DNA of 41,938 bases from Nonomuraea sp. MG754425 (GTDB lineage Bacteria; Actinomycetota; Actinomycetes; Streptosporangiales; Streptosporangiaceae), in NCBI RefSeq assembly GCF_021699195.1, contig NZ_SSXE01000075.1, positions 1 through 41,938 of the forward strand, written 5' to 3'. Positions 16,040 through 23,986 of the stretch are shown piece after piece. The notes beneath the pieces are model-generated. The model searched no databases, was not told where the DNA came from, and saw only the letters and a list, made by a program, of their open reading frames with translations. The translations under genes and the position numbers were made by a program. The stretch's first letter is position 1. Each line of letters starts with the position of its first letter.

Positions 16040-16996
16040 TCAGGGAATCTCGATCACTTGGCCCGCGTACGTCAGGCCGGCGCCGAAGCCGAGCACCAGC
16101 GCCAGCCCGCCGGAGCCGACCTCGCCGCGCTCCAGCATGCGCGAGAGCGCCAGCGGGATGGAGGCGGCCGAGGTGTTGCCGGCGGTGACGATGTCGCGGG
16201 CGATGACGGCGTTGTCGGCACCGATCTTGCGCGCGATGGCCTCGATGATGCGCAGGTTGGCCTGGTGCGGCACGAACGCGGCCAGCTCCGACGGGTCGAC
16301 GCCGGCGCGGGCGCAGGCTTCGAGCGCGACCGGGGCCAGGGCGGTGGTGGCCCACCGGAAGACCGTCTGGCCCTCCTGGCGCAGGTAGTCGTGGCGGTCC
16401 TTGATGGCGATGGCCTCGGACTTGTCGCCCGCGCTGCCCCACACCACGGGACCGATGCCGGGCGTCTCGGACGGGCCGACCACGGCCGCGCCCGCGCCGT
16501 CGGCGAAGATCACCGCGGTGGACCGGTCGGTCCAGTCGAGCCACTGCGACAGCTTCTCCGAGCCGATGACCAGCACGTTCCTGGCCGATCCGGCGCGTAC
16601 GGCGGCGCTGGCGGTGCCGAGCGCGTAGCAGAACCCCGCGCAGGCGGCATTGACGTCGAACGCGCCGGGCGACTGGATGCCGAGGCGGTGCGCCACGACC
16701 GCGGAGGCGTTGGGGATCTGGCTCTCCAGGGTGCAGGTGGCCACGATGACCAGGTCGACCTCGTCGGGGGACAGGCCGCTGGCGGCCAGCGCCTTGCCCC
16801 CGGCGATGGTGGCCATGTCCTCGACCGACTCCTCGGCCGGGGCGACCCTGCGCTCCTTGATGCCGACGCGGGACTGGATCCACTCGTCGTTGGTGTCCAT
16901 GGTCTTGGCCAGGTCGTCATTGGTGACGACGTTCGGCGGCTGGTAGTGGCCGAAGGCCAGCACCCGGCCGCCGCCGGCGATGTCGGGGATCCTCAC
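16040..16996 (-). CDS. fabH: 3-oxoacyl-ACP synthase III
   Basis: A 318-residue initiating synthase that condenses an acyl-CoA primer with malonyl-ACP. Its triad is Cys119 (FDVNAACAGFCYAL), His244 (FVPHQANLRI) and Asn274 (TAGNTSAASIP). Actinomycete FabH usually prefers branched primers, giving iso/anteiso fatty acids; that is family knowledge. The GTG start overlaps the fabD stop as GTGA, giving translational coupling. The open frame extends upstream into fabD in another frame, but conserved sequence begins at this GTG. A 110-base gap follows before acpP. Confidence 0.94.
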   Translation of the reverse strand: MRIPDIAGGGRVLAFGHYQPPNVVTNDDLAKTMDTNDEWIQSRVGIKERRVAPAEESVEDMATIAGGKALAASGLSPDEVDLVIVATCTLESQIPNASAVVAHRLGIQSPGAFDVNAACAGFCYALGTASAAVRAGSARNVLVIGSEKLSQWLDWTDRSTAVIFADGAGAAVVGPSETPGIGPVVWGSAGDKSEAIAIKDRHDYLRQEGQTVFRWATTALAPVALEACARAGVDPSELAAFVPHQANLRIIEAIARKIGADNAVIARDIVTAGNTSAASIPLALSRMLERGEVGSGGLALVLGFGAGLTYAGQVIEIP

Positions 16997-17889
16997 TTGA
17001 TCAGCTCCCTGGCCGCTTCGAGATCGTCGGGTGTCTTGAGCGCCACGGTCTGCACGCCCCGCAGGCCGCGCTTGGCCAGGCCGGTCAGCGTGCCACCGGG
17101 CAGCAGTTCGATCATCTTGGTGACGCCGAGGCCGGCCATGGTCTCCATGCAGGCATCCCACCTGACGGGGTTGCTGACCTGGTTGACCAGTCTCTGGAGG
17201 AACTCGGCGCCGGTGGCGACCGCCTGGCCGTCGGAGTTGGACAGCAGGGTGACCCTGGGGTCCGAAGGGACGACGTTTCCGGCGGCTTCGCGCAGGCTCT
17301 CGACGGCCGGGGCCATGTGACGGGTGTGGAAGGCCCCCGCGACCGAGAGCGGGATGAGGCGGGCACGGGCCGGCGCGTCTTCCTTGAAGGCGGCCAACTG
17401 CTCCAGCGTGCCGCCGGCCACGATCTGGCCGGCGCCGTTGATGTTGGCAGGGGTCAGTTCGTGCTTCTCGATGCCGGCCAGCACCTCTTCCTCGACACCG
17501 CCGAGCACGGCGGTCATGCCGGTCTTGGTGACGGCGGCGGCCTTGGCCATGGCCTGGGCGCGCTCGCGGACGAGGTGGAGGGCCTGCTCGGGGGTGAGCA
17601 CCCCGGCGAGCGCGGCGGCGGCGAACTCGCCGACGCTGTGCCCGGCCAGCAGTTCCGGTGTCACGCCGAGGGCTTCCGCGGCGGCCAGCGCGGCGGCGAC
17701 GAGCAGGGGTTGCGCGACGGCGGTGTCGCGGATCTCGTCGGCGCCGGCCGTGGTGCCGTAGGCGATCAGGTCGATCTCCGCCACCTCCGACCAGGCGCCG
17801 AGCCGGTCGGCGAGGCCGGGCAGCTCAAGCCATGGGGTCAGGAAGCCTGGCGTTTGGGCACCTTGGCCCGGAGCGACGAGTACAAGCAC
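16993..17889 (-). CDS. fabD: Malonyl-CoA:ACP transacylase
   Basis: A 298-residue transacylase that loads malonyl units on ACP. It has the nucleophile Ser85 in AGHSVGEFA, Arg110 in VRERAQAM for substrate carboxylate binding, and His188 in VAGAFHTRHM. The N-terminus MLVLVAPGQGAQTPGF is as remembered for streptomycete FabD. GTG 17889 is therefore preferred over an in-frame GTG three codons upstream, and an AAGGTGG ribosome site 7 bases before it agrees. It is first gene of the FAS II cluster, directly downstream of fasR with a 103-base promoter gap containing a dyad. Confidence 0.93.
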   Translation of the reverse strand: MLVLVAPGQGAQTPGFLTPWLELPGLADRLGAWSEVAEIDLIAYGTTAGADEIRDTAVAQPLLVAAALAAAEALGVTPELLAGHSVGEFAAAALAGVLTPEQALHLVRERAQAMAKAAAVTKTGMTAVLGGVEEEVLAGIEKHELTPANINGAGQIVAGGTLEQLAAFKEDAPARARLIPLSVAGAFHTRHMAPAVESLREAAGNVVPSDPRVTLLSNSDGQAVATGAEFLQRLVNQVSNPVRWDACMETMAGLGVTKMIELLPGGTLTGLAKRGLRGVQTVALKTPDDLEAARELIK

Positions 17890-17959
17890 AAAATCCACCT
17901 TGCCCTGTAGAACTCCGACACGCGGCTGGAGATCCGTACGAACTTTGTCCTGGGTGATT

Positions 17960-17974
17960 TGTAGGAACCCTACA
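17960..17974. promoter_or_regulatory. Dyad over the fabD promoter, candidate FasR operator
   Basis: TGTAGG at 17960-17965 and CCTACA at 17969-17974 form a perfect 6-3-6 inverted repeat. On the minus strand it contains TAGGGT, a TANNNT-type -10 for the fab cluster. The gap separates fasR from fabD, so FasR is the obvious candidate ligand. The FasR link is inference. Confidence 0.5.
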
Positions 17975-17992
17975 GTGGGGATTTCGGTGCGA

Positions 17993-19165
17993 TTACGTTA
18001 GAGCCCGCCACGTTACGGCGCTTTCCGACAACCTGCCGAGGATCAGGCCCACCTGGAGCGTGAAGGCGGACCTGCCCTCCGTGGGCTGGTAGCCGGTCAG
18101 CTCCGTGATCTTCTTGAGGCGGTAGCGCACGGTGTTGGGGTGCACGAAAAGTAGCCGTGCCGTCGCCTCCAGTGAGGTCCCCTGCTCCAGGTAGGTCGCG
18201 AGGGTGTCGAGCAGCGGAGTGCCCGCGAGCGGCAGGTAGACGTTCTCGATGAGCTGCTCCCTGGCGTCGGAGTCGCCGTCGAGCGCCCGCTCGGCCAGCA
18301 GGTCCTCGGCGTGCACCGGCCGGGGCGCGTCGGGCCAGCCGCACGACGCCTTCAGCCCGGCCAGCGCCGCCCTGGCGGACCTGGCGGCGGCGTGCAGGTC
18401 GGGCACCTCGGGCCCGATGACGATGGGGCCCACGCCGAAACGGGCCACGACCTGCTTGGCGGCTTCGTTGACGCTGCCCGCGCCGCCGACGATCACGATC
18501 AGCCGGTCGGCCTGCACCCCCGCCAGCAGGTCCATGCCGATGCGGCGGCCCTTCTCGCGCAACCCGTCGATGACCGCCCGCGGGTCGCCCTCGGGGGCGT
18601 GGCCGGCGATGACGACCACGGGGGAGGAGGTCCAGCCGAGCGCGGCGGCCCAGGAGTGCAGGCCGTCGTCCACCTCGCCCCGGACGAGGGCGTCCACGAT
18701 CAGGGCTTCGAGGCGGGCGTCCCATGAGCCCCTGGCCTCGGCCTCGCGGGCGTAGACATGGGCGGCGGCGAAGGCCACGTCGCGCGTGTAGCGCAGCATG
18801 GCCTGCTGGAGCTGGTCCTCGCCGCCGGGCGCGGCCAGCTCGTGGCTCTGGGCCTCGACCACCTCGACCACGACGCGGACGACGTCGACGGTCTGCTGCA
18901 GCGAGATGGAGCGCTTGAGCTCGCGCGGCGCGGTGCCGAAGAACTCGATGCTGGGCGTGGGCCGGTCTTCGCCCGCGTACTGGAACCACTCGACGAACGC
19001 GGCGATGCCGGCCTGGGCGACGAGGCCCACCCACGACCGGTCCTCGGCGCTGAGCGCGCGGAACCACGGCAGTTGCTCGTCCATGCGGGCCATGGCCGCG
19101 GTGCCGAGCGAGCCCATGGCCCGCTCGAGCCTGCGTGTGGTGTCCTCCCGGGTCCGGTCTGTCAC
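17993..19165 (-). CDS. fasR: PucR-family regulator of fatty-acid synthesis (FasR-like)
   Basis: A 390-residue transcription factor. The N-terminal and central parts (about 1-310) form the sensor region, including a GGDEF-like fold typical of the PucR group. The C-terminal helix-turn-helix (about 325-375) contains ATARLLFVHPNTVRYRLKKI. In Streptomyces coelicolor the orthologously placed FasR activates fabDHPF transcription. The location immediately upstream of fabD on the same strand supports the name. It ends 103 bases before fabD. The start region has AGGAGG almost touching a GTG at 19165, so a slightly different start is possible. Confidence 0.87.
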   Translation of the reverse strand: MTDRTREDTTRRLERAMGSLGTAAMARMDEQLPWFRALSAEDRSWVGLVAQAGIAAFVEWFQYAGEDRPTPSIEFFGTAPRELKRSISLQQTVDVVRVVVEVVEAQSHELAAPGGEDQLQQAMLRYTRDVAFAAAHVYAREAEARGSWDARLEALIVDALVRGEVDDGLHSWAAALGWTSSPVVVIAGHAPEGDPRAVIDGLREKGRRIGMDLLAGVQADRLIVIVGGAGSVNEAAKQVVARFGVGPIVIGPEVPDLHAAARSARAALAGLKASCGWPDAPRPVHAEDLLAERALDGDSDAREQLIENVYLPLAGTPLLDTLATYLEQGTSLEATARLLFVHPNTVRYRLKKITELTGYQPTEGRSAFTLQVGLILGRLSESAVTWRALT

Positions 19166-19245
19166 GCCTCCTAGAGTGCCAGGTCCAGGTGGATGACCGG
19201 AACGGCGGTTCGCGTCAGTGCCGGTGTTCCCGCTGGTGGCCCGGC

Positions 19246-19677
19246 TTATATCACCGCCACGGCGGTGATGACGCCGATCGCCAGGTGGGTGACCGAGAGC
19301 AGCCGCGCGCCGGGCTGCAGCTCCGGTTCCTTGACCAGGTCGCGTACGGAGATCCCCACGACCCGGTCGAACAGCAGCATCGCCACGGTCTGCACCACGA
19401 TGCCGACCAGCCCGAACACCGCGGTGCCCGCCAGCCCTTCGGCCAGCCGCCCGCCCGAGGCCCAGATGGAGGCGGCCACGATGAGGCCGACGGCGGCCAG
19501 GGCGGAGGTGGCCAGCAGGGTGGCGTTCGGGTTGCGCTCGGTGCGGATGATCTCGCTCAACTTGCCGGGAGTGGCCCAGTCGATCACGTAGAAGCCGACG
19601 ATCATCAGGATCACGCCGACCGCGGCGTAGGCGGAGATGGCGCCCGCGCCGCGCGCGAGGGTTTCGAGAAGGGTCAC
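19246..19677 (-). CDS. DUF350 family membrane protein
   Basis: A 143-residue integral membrane protein with about four hydrophobic helices (AVGVILMIVGFYVIDWATPG, ATLLATSALAAVGLIVAASI, LAGTAVFGLVGIVVQTVAML, LLSVTHLAIGVITAVAVI). It is a DUF350 protein, like E. coli YjfL. The GTG at 19677 with GGAA 7 bases upstream is preferred over the TTG four codons earlier. It is third gene of a compact cluster with a glutathionylspermidine-synthase-like ligase and a membrane-anchored Ser/Tyr-rich protein, a pairing also seen as yjfL-yjfM-yjfC in enterobacteria. It probably partners the ligase at the membrane; biochemical function unknown. Confidence 0.85.
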   Translation of the reverse strand: MTLLETLARGAGAISAYAAVGVILMIVGFYVIDWATPGKLSEIIRTERNPNATLLATSALAAVGLIVAASIWASGGRLAEGLAGTAVFGLVGIVVQTVAMLLFDRVVGISVRDLVKEPELQPGARLLSVTHLAIGVITAVAVI

Positions 19678-19707
19678 GTCAGTTTCCAATCACGGGAACG
19701 GGTTACG

Positions 19708-20853
19708 TCAGTCGGCGATGCGGTGCGGGACGAAGGAGGAGGTGTCGTCGGTGATCAGGCCGGTGGTCTCCCTGAGACCCAGCCCGGCGGCCTCGTCGGC
19801 GACCACCCAGGCGCCGAGCACGGGCCGCTGTCCCTCGAACGCGGGCAGGGCCTCGAAGCCCTGGAAGACGTAGCCCTCCTCGCCGTACGAGCCGGACGTC
19901 TCCCGGGTGCCGTCCGGCGTGACGATGCGCATGGAGGCCCCCTCCCTGCCGAGCAGCGGCTTGGCGATGTAGGAGGTCAGCTCGCGCGGGCCGTCGAGGT
20001 AGGCCGGCAGCAGGTTGGGGTGGCCGGGGTTGAGCTCCCACAGCAGCGCCAGCAGCGCCTTGTTGGACAGCAGCGTCTTCCACAGAGGCTCGATCCAGGT
20101 GCCGTGGCGGACCGCGTGGCGGCCGAACTCGTCGGCGAGCATCCACTCCCACGGGTACAGCTTGAAGATCGAGCGGATCATCTCGCCGTCGAGGCCGGCG
20201 AAGCGGCGGTTGAGCGCGTCCCAGCCGATGTCCTCCATGGCGATGGCCATGGTCGGCAGGCCGGCCTGCTCGGCGGTCTCCTGGAGGTAGGCGACCGTCA
20301 TCGCCTCCTCGCCCGTCTCGTCCATGCTGGTGAAGGCGAAGTGGGTGCGGCCGGGGGGCAGGCTCAGCTCGCGCCAGCGCTCGACCAGCCGCTCGTGCAC
20401 GGAGTTCCACTGGTCGTCGCCGGGGAAGACGTCCTGCAGCCAGAACCACTGGATGACCGACGACTCCACCAGCGAGGTGGGCGTGTCGGCGTTGTACTCC
20501 AGCAGCCTGGCCGGGCCGGTGCCGTCGTAGCGCAGGTCGAAGCGGGCGTAGACGTGGGGGTCGCGGCGCTCCCAGGAGCGGGCCACGTCCTCCCAGGCCC
20601 ATTCGGGCACGGCGAAGTCGGCGAAGCGGCCGGTGGAGATCACGTGCTCGACGGCGCTCAGGCACATCTCGTGGAGCTCCTCGACCTGGGCCTCCAGCGA
20701 CTCGACCTCCTCCATCGAGAACACGTAGTGGACGGACTCGTCCCAGTAGGGCCTGCTCAGTCCCTCGGGGTGGGCGGCGCGGTGGTAGGCCAGGCCCTGG
20801 CTCTCGATCGTCTTGTCCCAGTCGTCCCTGGCCGGGTGGTGTTCACGGCGCAA
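19708..20853 (-). CDS. Glutathionylspermidine synthase-like ATP-grasp ligase
   Basis: A 381-residue homologue of the C-terminal synthetase domain of glutathionylspermidine synthase (YgiC/YjfC group), an ATP-grasp enzyme forming amide bonds. Family features include PYWDESVHYVFS, RFDLRYDGTGPARLLEYNAD (substrate and metal site), SYIAKPLLGREGASM (nucleotide Lys and loop) and TGLITDDTSSFVPHRI at the end. The amidase domain of the bifunctional enzyme is absent. Actinobacteria make mycothiol rather than glutathione, so the true substrate is likely a peptide or protein, possibly the neighbouring protein. The TTG start at 20853, two bases after the upstream stop, has GGGAG 8 bases before it and matches the family N-terminus. 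Confidence 0.86.
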   Translation of the reverse strand: MRREHHPARDDWDKTIESQGLAYHRAAHPEGLSRPYWDESVHYVFSMEEVESLEAQVEELHEMCLSAVEHVISTGRFADFAVPEWAWEDVARSWERRDPHVYARFDLRYDGTGPARLLEYNADTPTSLVESSVIQWFWLQDVFPGDDQWNSVHERLVERWRELSLPPGRTHFAFTSMDETGEEAMTVAYLQETAEQAGLPTMAIAMEDIGWDALNRRFAGLDGEMIRSIFKLYPWEWMLADEFGRHAVRHGTWIEPLWKTLLSNKALLALLWELNPGHPNLLPAYLDGPRELTSYIAKPLLGREGASMRIVTPDGTRETSGSYGEEGYVFQGFEALPAFEGQRPVLGAWVVADEAAGLGLRETTGLITDDTSSFVPHRIAD

Positions 20854-20855
20854 GG

Positions 20856-21419
20856 TCAGCTCCCGCTGCTGAAGCGGTTGCCGAACCCGCCGCGCTGGAT
20901 CTCCTTGCCGGCCCGGCTGGAGATGTTCACGTCGGACGGGCGCAGGGTGGTGCCGTTGTAGACGCGGTCGCCGTTCCTGGTGCCGCCGTAGTACCACGAG
21001 TACGCCCCGCGGGAGTGGCCGCTGTTGTAGCTGCTGTAGTAGTGGTTGGAGGAGCTGCTGTTGCCGGAGCTGCTGCTGTTGTAGCTGTCGTCGCAGTTGT
21101 AGTCGTCGACGACCTGGTAGGAGCCGTACGGCGCGGAGGAGGCGGAGGCGCTCGGCGTCGGCGAGGTGGTGTCGTCGGTGAATGGCGGGATCGTGTCGTC
21201 CGTGAGCGGCGTGGCAGTGGGGTCCGGCGGCGTCGAGAAGTTGCCGTACGGGTCGTCGTCATCCACCAGCAGGACGCAGTCGGCGGTGACCTCGTCGTCG
21301 TCGTCCGACACGGCGGCGCAGTAGCCGACGACCATGACGGAAAGTACCCCGAGAACGACTAACGTGACGACCGTCGAGGATTTGCGCGGCTCTTCGGGCC
21401 TCTGCGGCGGTATTGCCAT
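20856..21419 (-). CDS. Membrane-anchored Asp/Ser/Tyr-rich protein with C-terminal RGGFG motif
   Basis: A 187-residue protein of very biased composition. A cytosolic start (MAIPPQRPEEPRKSS) leads to one transmembrane helix (VVTLVVLGVLSVMVVGYCAA, about 19-38). Next come an Asp-rich stretch (SDDDDEV) and a Pro/Thr/Ser segment. A low-complexity Ser/Asn/Tyr region follows (about 110-145), then a conserved-looking tail ending KEIQRGGFGNRFSSGS. The tail recalls DUF1190 (YgiB/YjfM) proteins, which neighbour the same ligase in enterobacteria; that is a weak resemblance. It is probably the substrate or partner of the downstream ATP-grasp ligase (inference). ATG 21419 is chosen over the TTG one codon earlier. 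Confidence 0.75.
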   Translation of the reverse strand: MAIPPQRPEEPRKSSTVVTLVVLGVLSVMVVGYCAAVSDDDDEVTADCVLLVDDDDPYGNFSTPPDPTATPLTDDTIPPFTDDTTSPTPSASASSAPYGSYQVVDDYNCDDSYNSSSSGNSSSSNHYYSSYNSGHSRGAYSWYYGGTRNGDRVYNGTTLRPSDVNISSRAGKEIQRGGFGNRFSSGS

Positions 21420-21520
21420 CAACTCCTGCTTTCCTGGGCCGATCAGCCTAGCGGCGGCCCTTGTCCCCGTTCAATGTGTAATGCCCGGCGATTGCCGTTT
21501 GCTTGGGTATGAATGGACGC

Positions 21521-22555
21521 ATGAATCCGGTCGAGGCCCTGCGCGAGATCGCCTTCCTCCTCGAGCGCGCGGGCGAGCCGACGTACCGCGTGCGTGCCTT
21601 CCGCCGCGCCGCCGCGGTCGTGGACGAGCTGTCCCCCGACGAACTCGCCCGCCTGGCTCACGGCGGCGGGCTCGGCGACCTGCCCGGCATCGGGAAGGTC
21701 ACCGCCCTTGTGATCAACGAAAGCCTTGCTGGTCAGGTTCCAACCTATTTGCGACGGATGCGCGCCACCGAGGGAGTCGAGCTCGACGCGGAGACCGCGG
21801 CGTTGCGGGCCGCGCTCAAGGGCGACCTGCACAGCCACTCCGACTGGTCCGACGGGGGCTCGCCGATCGAGGAGATGGCCGAGGCGGCCCGGGGGCTCGG
21901 GCACGAGTACTGGGCGCTGACCGACCACTCGCCGCGGCTGAGCGTGGCCAAGGGCCTGTCGGCCGAGCGGCTGGAGCGCCAGCTCGACGTGGTGGCCGGG
22001 CTGAACGAGCGGCTGGCGCCGTTCCGGATCCTGACCGGGATCGAGGTGGACATCAACCCCGACGGCTCCCTCGACCAGGAGCCCGAACTGCTGGAGCGGC
22101 TCGACGTGGTGGTGGCCAGCGCGCACTCCAAACTCCGGATGGGTGCTGCGGAGATGACCCGCCGCATGGTCACCGCCATCGCCGACCCCCTCGTGGACGT
22201 GCTGGGGCACTGCACCGGGCGGGTGGTACGGGCCGGAGGCGCACGCGGGGCCAAACGGCCGGAGTCGGAGTTCGAGGCGGACCTGGTCTTCGAGGCGTGC
22301 CGGAGGTTCGGGGTGGCCGTCGAGATCAACTCCCGGCCCGACCGGCTGGACCCGCCGAAGCGGCTGATGCGGCTGGCGTACGAGATGGGGTGCGTGTTCT
22401 CGATCGACTCCGACGCGCACGCGCCGGGACAGCTCGACTGGCAGCGGTACGGGTGCGAGCGGGCCGCCCGCTGCGGCATCGAGGCCGGGCGGATCGTGAA
22501 CACCTGGCCGCTGGAGCGGCTGCTCGCCTGGACCCGCGAGCACGGCGAGGGGTGA
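21521..22555 (+). CDS. PHP-domain protein with helix-hairpin-helix (PolX-like)
   Basis: A 344-residue protein. Residues about 1-80 resemble the helix-hairpin-helix module of DNA polymerase X (FLLERAGEPTYRVRAFRRAA, GLGDLPGIGKVTA). Residues about 105-335 are a PHP phosphoesterase domain with metal-ligand motifs DLHSHSDWSDG, LTDHS, TGIEVDI, SAHSK and SIDSDAH. The polymerase palm is missing, so this is a stand-alone phosphoesterase such as a nuclease or histidinol-phosphatase-like enzyme. ATG 21521 is preferred over an ATG at 21509 because family proteins begin with MNPVEAL-type sequence. No strong ribosome site is visible. It is divergent from the ATP-grasp triad. Confidence 0.85.
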   Translation: MNPVEALREIAFLLERAGEPTYRVRAFRRAAAVVDELSPDELARLAHGGGLGDLPGIGKVTALVINESLAGQVPTYLRRMRATEGVELDAETAALRAALKGDLHSHSDWSDGGSPIEEMAEAARGLGHEYWALTDHSPRLSVAKGLSAERLERQLDVVAGLNERLAPFRILTGIEVDINPDGSLDQEPELLERLDVVVASAHSKLRMGAAEMTRRMVTAIADPLVDVLGHCTGRVVRAGGARGAKRPESEFEADLVFEACRRFGVAVEINSRPDRLDPPKRLMRLAYEMGCVFSIDSDAHAPGQLDWQRYGCERAARCGIEAGRIVNTWPLERLLAWTREHGEG

Positions 22556-22767
22556 ACCGGGCGGGGCCGGCGGGGTCGAAGGCGTTCGGGTGGGGTGAAA
22601 ACGGCGGGTCGTTGCGAAGGTGGGAAATGTCCGGAATGGTGGGCCCGGCCCAGGGTTTCGCCGGAGGGCGCCGTGACGATGGCCCGGACGTGAGATCCCC
22701 CTTGCCCACGGGCCACGGGAGTGTGCCAGGGGCCGCCGAGCGCCCCTTGATTGTCGGTGGCGGCGCG

Positions 22768-22780
22768 TAGCGTCTCGGAT
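22768..22780 (+). promoter_or_regulatory. Leaderless promoter of WYL regulator
   Basis: TAGCGT at 22768-22773 plus 7 bases leads directly to the GTG at 22781. TTGATT at 22747-22752 could be a -35 with a 15-base spacer. Confidence 0.45.
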
Positions 22781-23509
22781 GTGAACCGTACCGACCGGCT
22801 CTACGCGCTCGTCGAAGACCTGCGCGCCATCGCGCCCCGCCACCGCTCCGCCCGCGAGCTCGCCAGACGGTTCGAGGTGAGCGTGCGCACGATCGAGCGC
22901 GACATCGCGGCGTTGCAGGAGTCGGGCGTGCCCATCTACGCCGAGCCGGGCCGCAAGGGCGGTTACGCCATCGACAAGAAGATGTCGCTGCCGCCGCTCA
23001 ACTTCACCCCCGCCGAGGCCGTGGCCATCGCGGTGGCGCTCAGCCAGGCCGGCGACCAGCCGTTCGGGCGGCAGGCGCGCAGCGCGTTACGCAAGGTCGT
23101 GGCCGCCATGCCGGGGCAGGAGGGCGAGCTGGCCCGCGAGCTGGCGCGGCGGGTGCAACTCGTCCACCAGCCGCCGGGCGACGACACCGAGATCCAGCCG
23201 CTCGGGGCCGAGGGCATCTCGCGGGCCATCGAGGAGGCGCTGCTGCGGCGGCGGGTGCTCAGGCTCGAGTACGCCGACGCCAAGGGCGCCCTGACCTCGC
23301 GTGACGTGGAGCCCGGGGTGTTCCTCGGCGGGCGGGGCGGGTTCTGGTACCTCGTGGCGTGGTGCCGGCTGCGCGACGACGTGCGGGTCTTCCGCCTCGA
23401 CCGGATCGCCGCCGCCACCGTCACCGCCGAGCGCTCCCCCGACCGGCCGCTCGAAGGCTTCACCACCGACGTGCCCGAGATGGTCGTGCACGGCACGATG
23501 CTCGATTAA
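22781..23509 (+). CDS. YafY-type HTH/WYL-domain transcriptional regulator
   Basis: A 242-residue regulator. An N-terminal winged helix-turn-helix (about 5-60; RSARELARRFEVSVRTIERD) is followed by a WYL sensor domain (about 140-235; EYADAKGALTSRDVEPG, WYLVAWCRLRDDVRVFRLDR). WYL regulators often bind nucleic acids or small ligands and act as repressors. The GTG start matches a leaderless -10. A VOC-family gene follows 76 bases downstream, the usual partner of YafY-type regulators, although that gene is shortened here. Confidence 0.88.
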   Translation: MNRTDRLYALVEDLRAIAPRHRSARELARRFEVSVRTIERDIAALQESGVPIYAEPGRKGGYAIDKKMSLPPLNFTPAEAVAIAVALSQAGDQPFGRQARSALRKVVAAMPGQEGELARELARRVQLVHQPPGDDTEIQPLGAEGISRAIEEALLRRRVLRLEYADAKGALTSRDVEPGVFLGGRGGFWYLVAWCRLRDDVRVFRLDRIAAATVTAERSPDRPLEGFTTDVPEMVVHGTMLD

Positions 23510-23585
23510 TCATTCGAAAACACCGACATAGGGTTGTCGCCAAAAGGTTAGATCGTTGTCTTGTTCGAGAAACGAGGAGATGACG

Positions 23586-23789
23586 ATGGACAACACGGTG
23601 GCCTGGTTCGAGGTCGCGACAGCCGATCCCGAGGGCGCCGAGCGCTTCTACGGCGGGCTGTTCGGCCGGACGTTCGCCGCCGCGGACGGGCAGGCGGGCT
23701 ACCGGGTGATCAACCGTCCGGGCGTCGACTTCGCCTACCTGCGCGACCCGTCCGACAGCGTCTTCGGGATCTTCCACAGCAGGGGCTGA
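23586..23789 (+). pseudogene. Half-size VOC (glyoxalase/bleomycin-resistance) protein, internal deletion
   Basis: A 67-residue protein. It has the first beta-alpha element of a VOC protein (TVAWFEVATADPEGAERFYG, then GLFGRTF) and the last strand motif (VDFAYLRDPSDSVFGIFH). The roughly 45 central residues of the usual 115-125 residue protein are missing. The join after INRPG is in frame, so the gene is still open, with a GAGGAG ribosome site 6 bases before the ATG. A fold completed by dimerisation is conceivable, but loss of function is more likely. It lies downstream of the WYL regulator, as full-length relatives do. Confidence 0.65.
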
Positions 23790-23890
23790 CCCGCTCGCCG
23801 GCCGGGGGCAGCGCCTTCCCCGCACACACCTCCGGCCGGGAGCGCAGCCGCGTCCGAGGGCCCGCCGGGCCCCGAGCGGTTCACCCCGTC

Positions 23891-23935
23891 GCCCTGGACA
23901 CGCCGCCGATCGCCGAACGGCGGCGCGTCCAGGGC
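23891..23935. terminator. Bidirectional hairpin terminator
   Basis: GCCCTGGAC-A-CGCCGCCG (23891-23908) pairs with CGGCGGCG-C-GTCCAGGGC (23918-23935), an 18-base stem with one mismatch and a 9-base loop. It lies between the convergent VOC gene and the mycothiol-dependent enzyme gene, where a two-way terminator is expected. Confidence 0.75.
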
Positions 23936-23950
23936 CCTTGCCACGTCGCC

Positions 23951-23986
23951 GGGGTCCTGGGCCGGGGTCCTGGGCCGGGGTCCTAG
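23951..23986. repeat. 13-base tandem repeat reaching a stop codon
   Basis: GGGGTCCTGGGCC is present at 23951-23963 and 23964-23976. A third, partial copy at 23977-23986 contains the stop codon of the minus-strand enzyme gene. It is probably a replication-slippage product. Confidence 0.8.
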
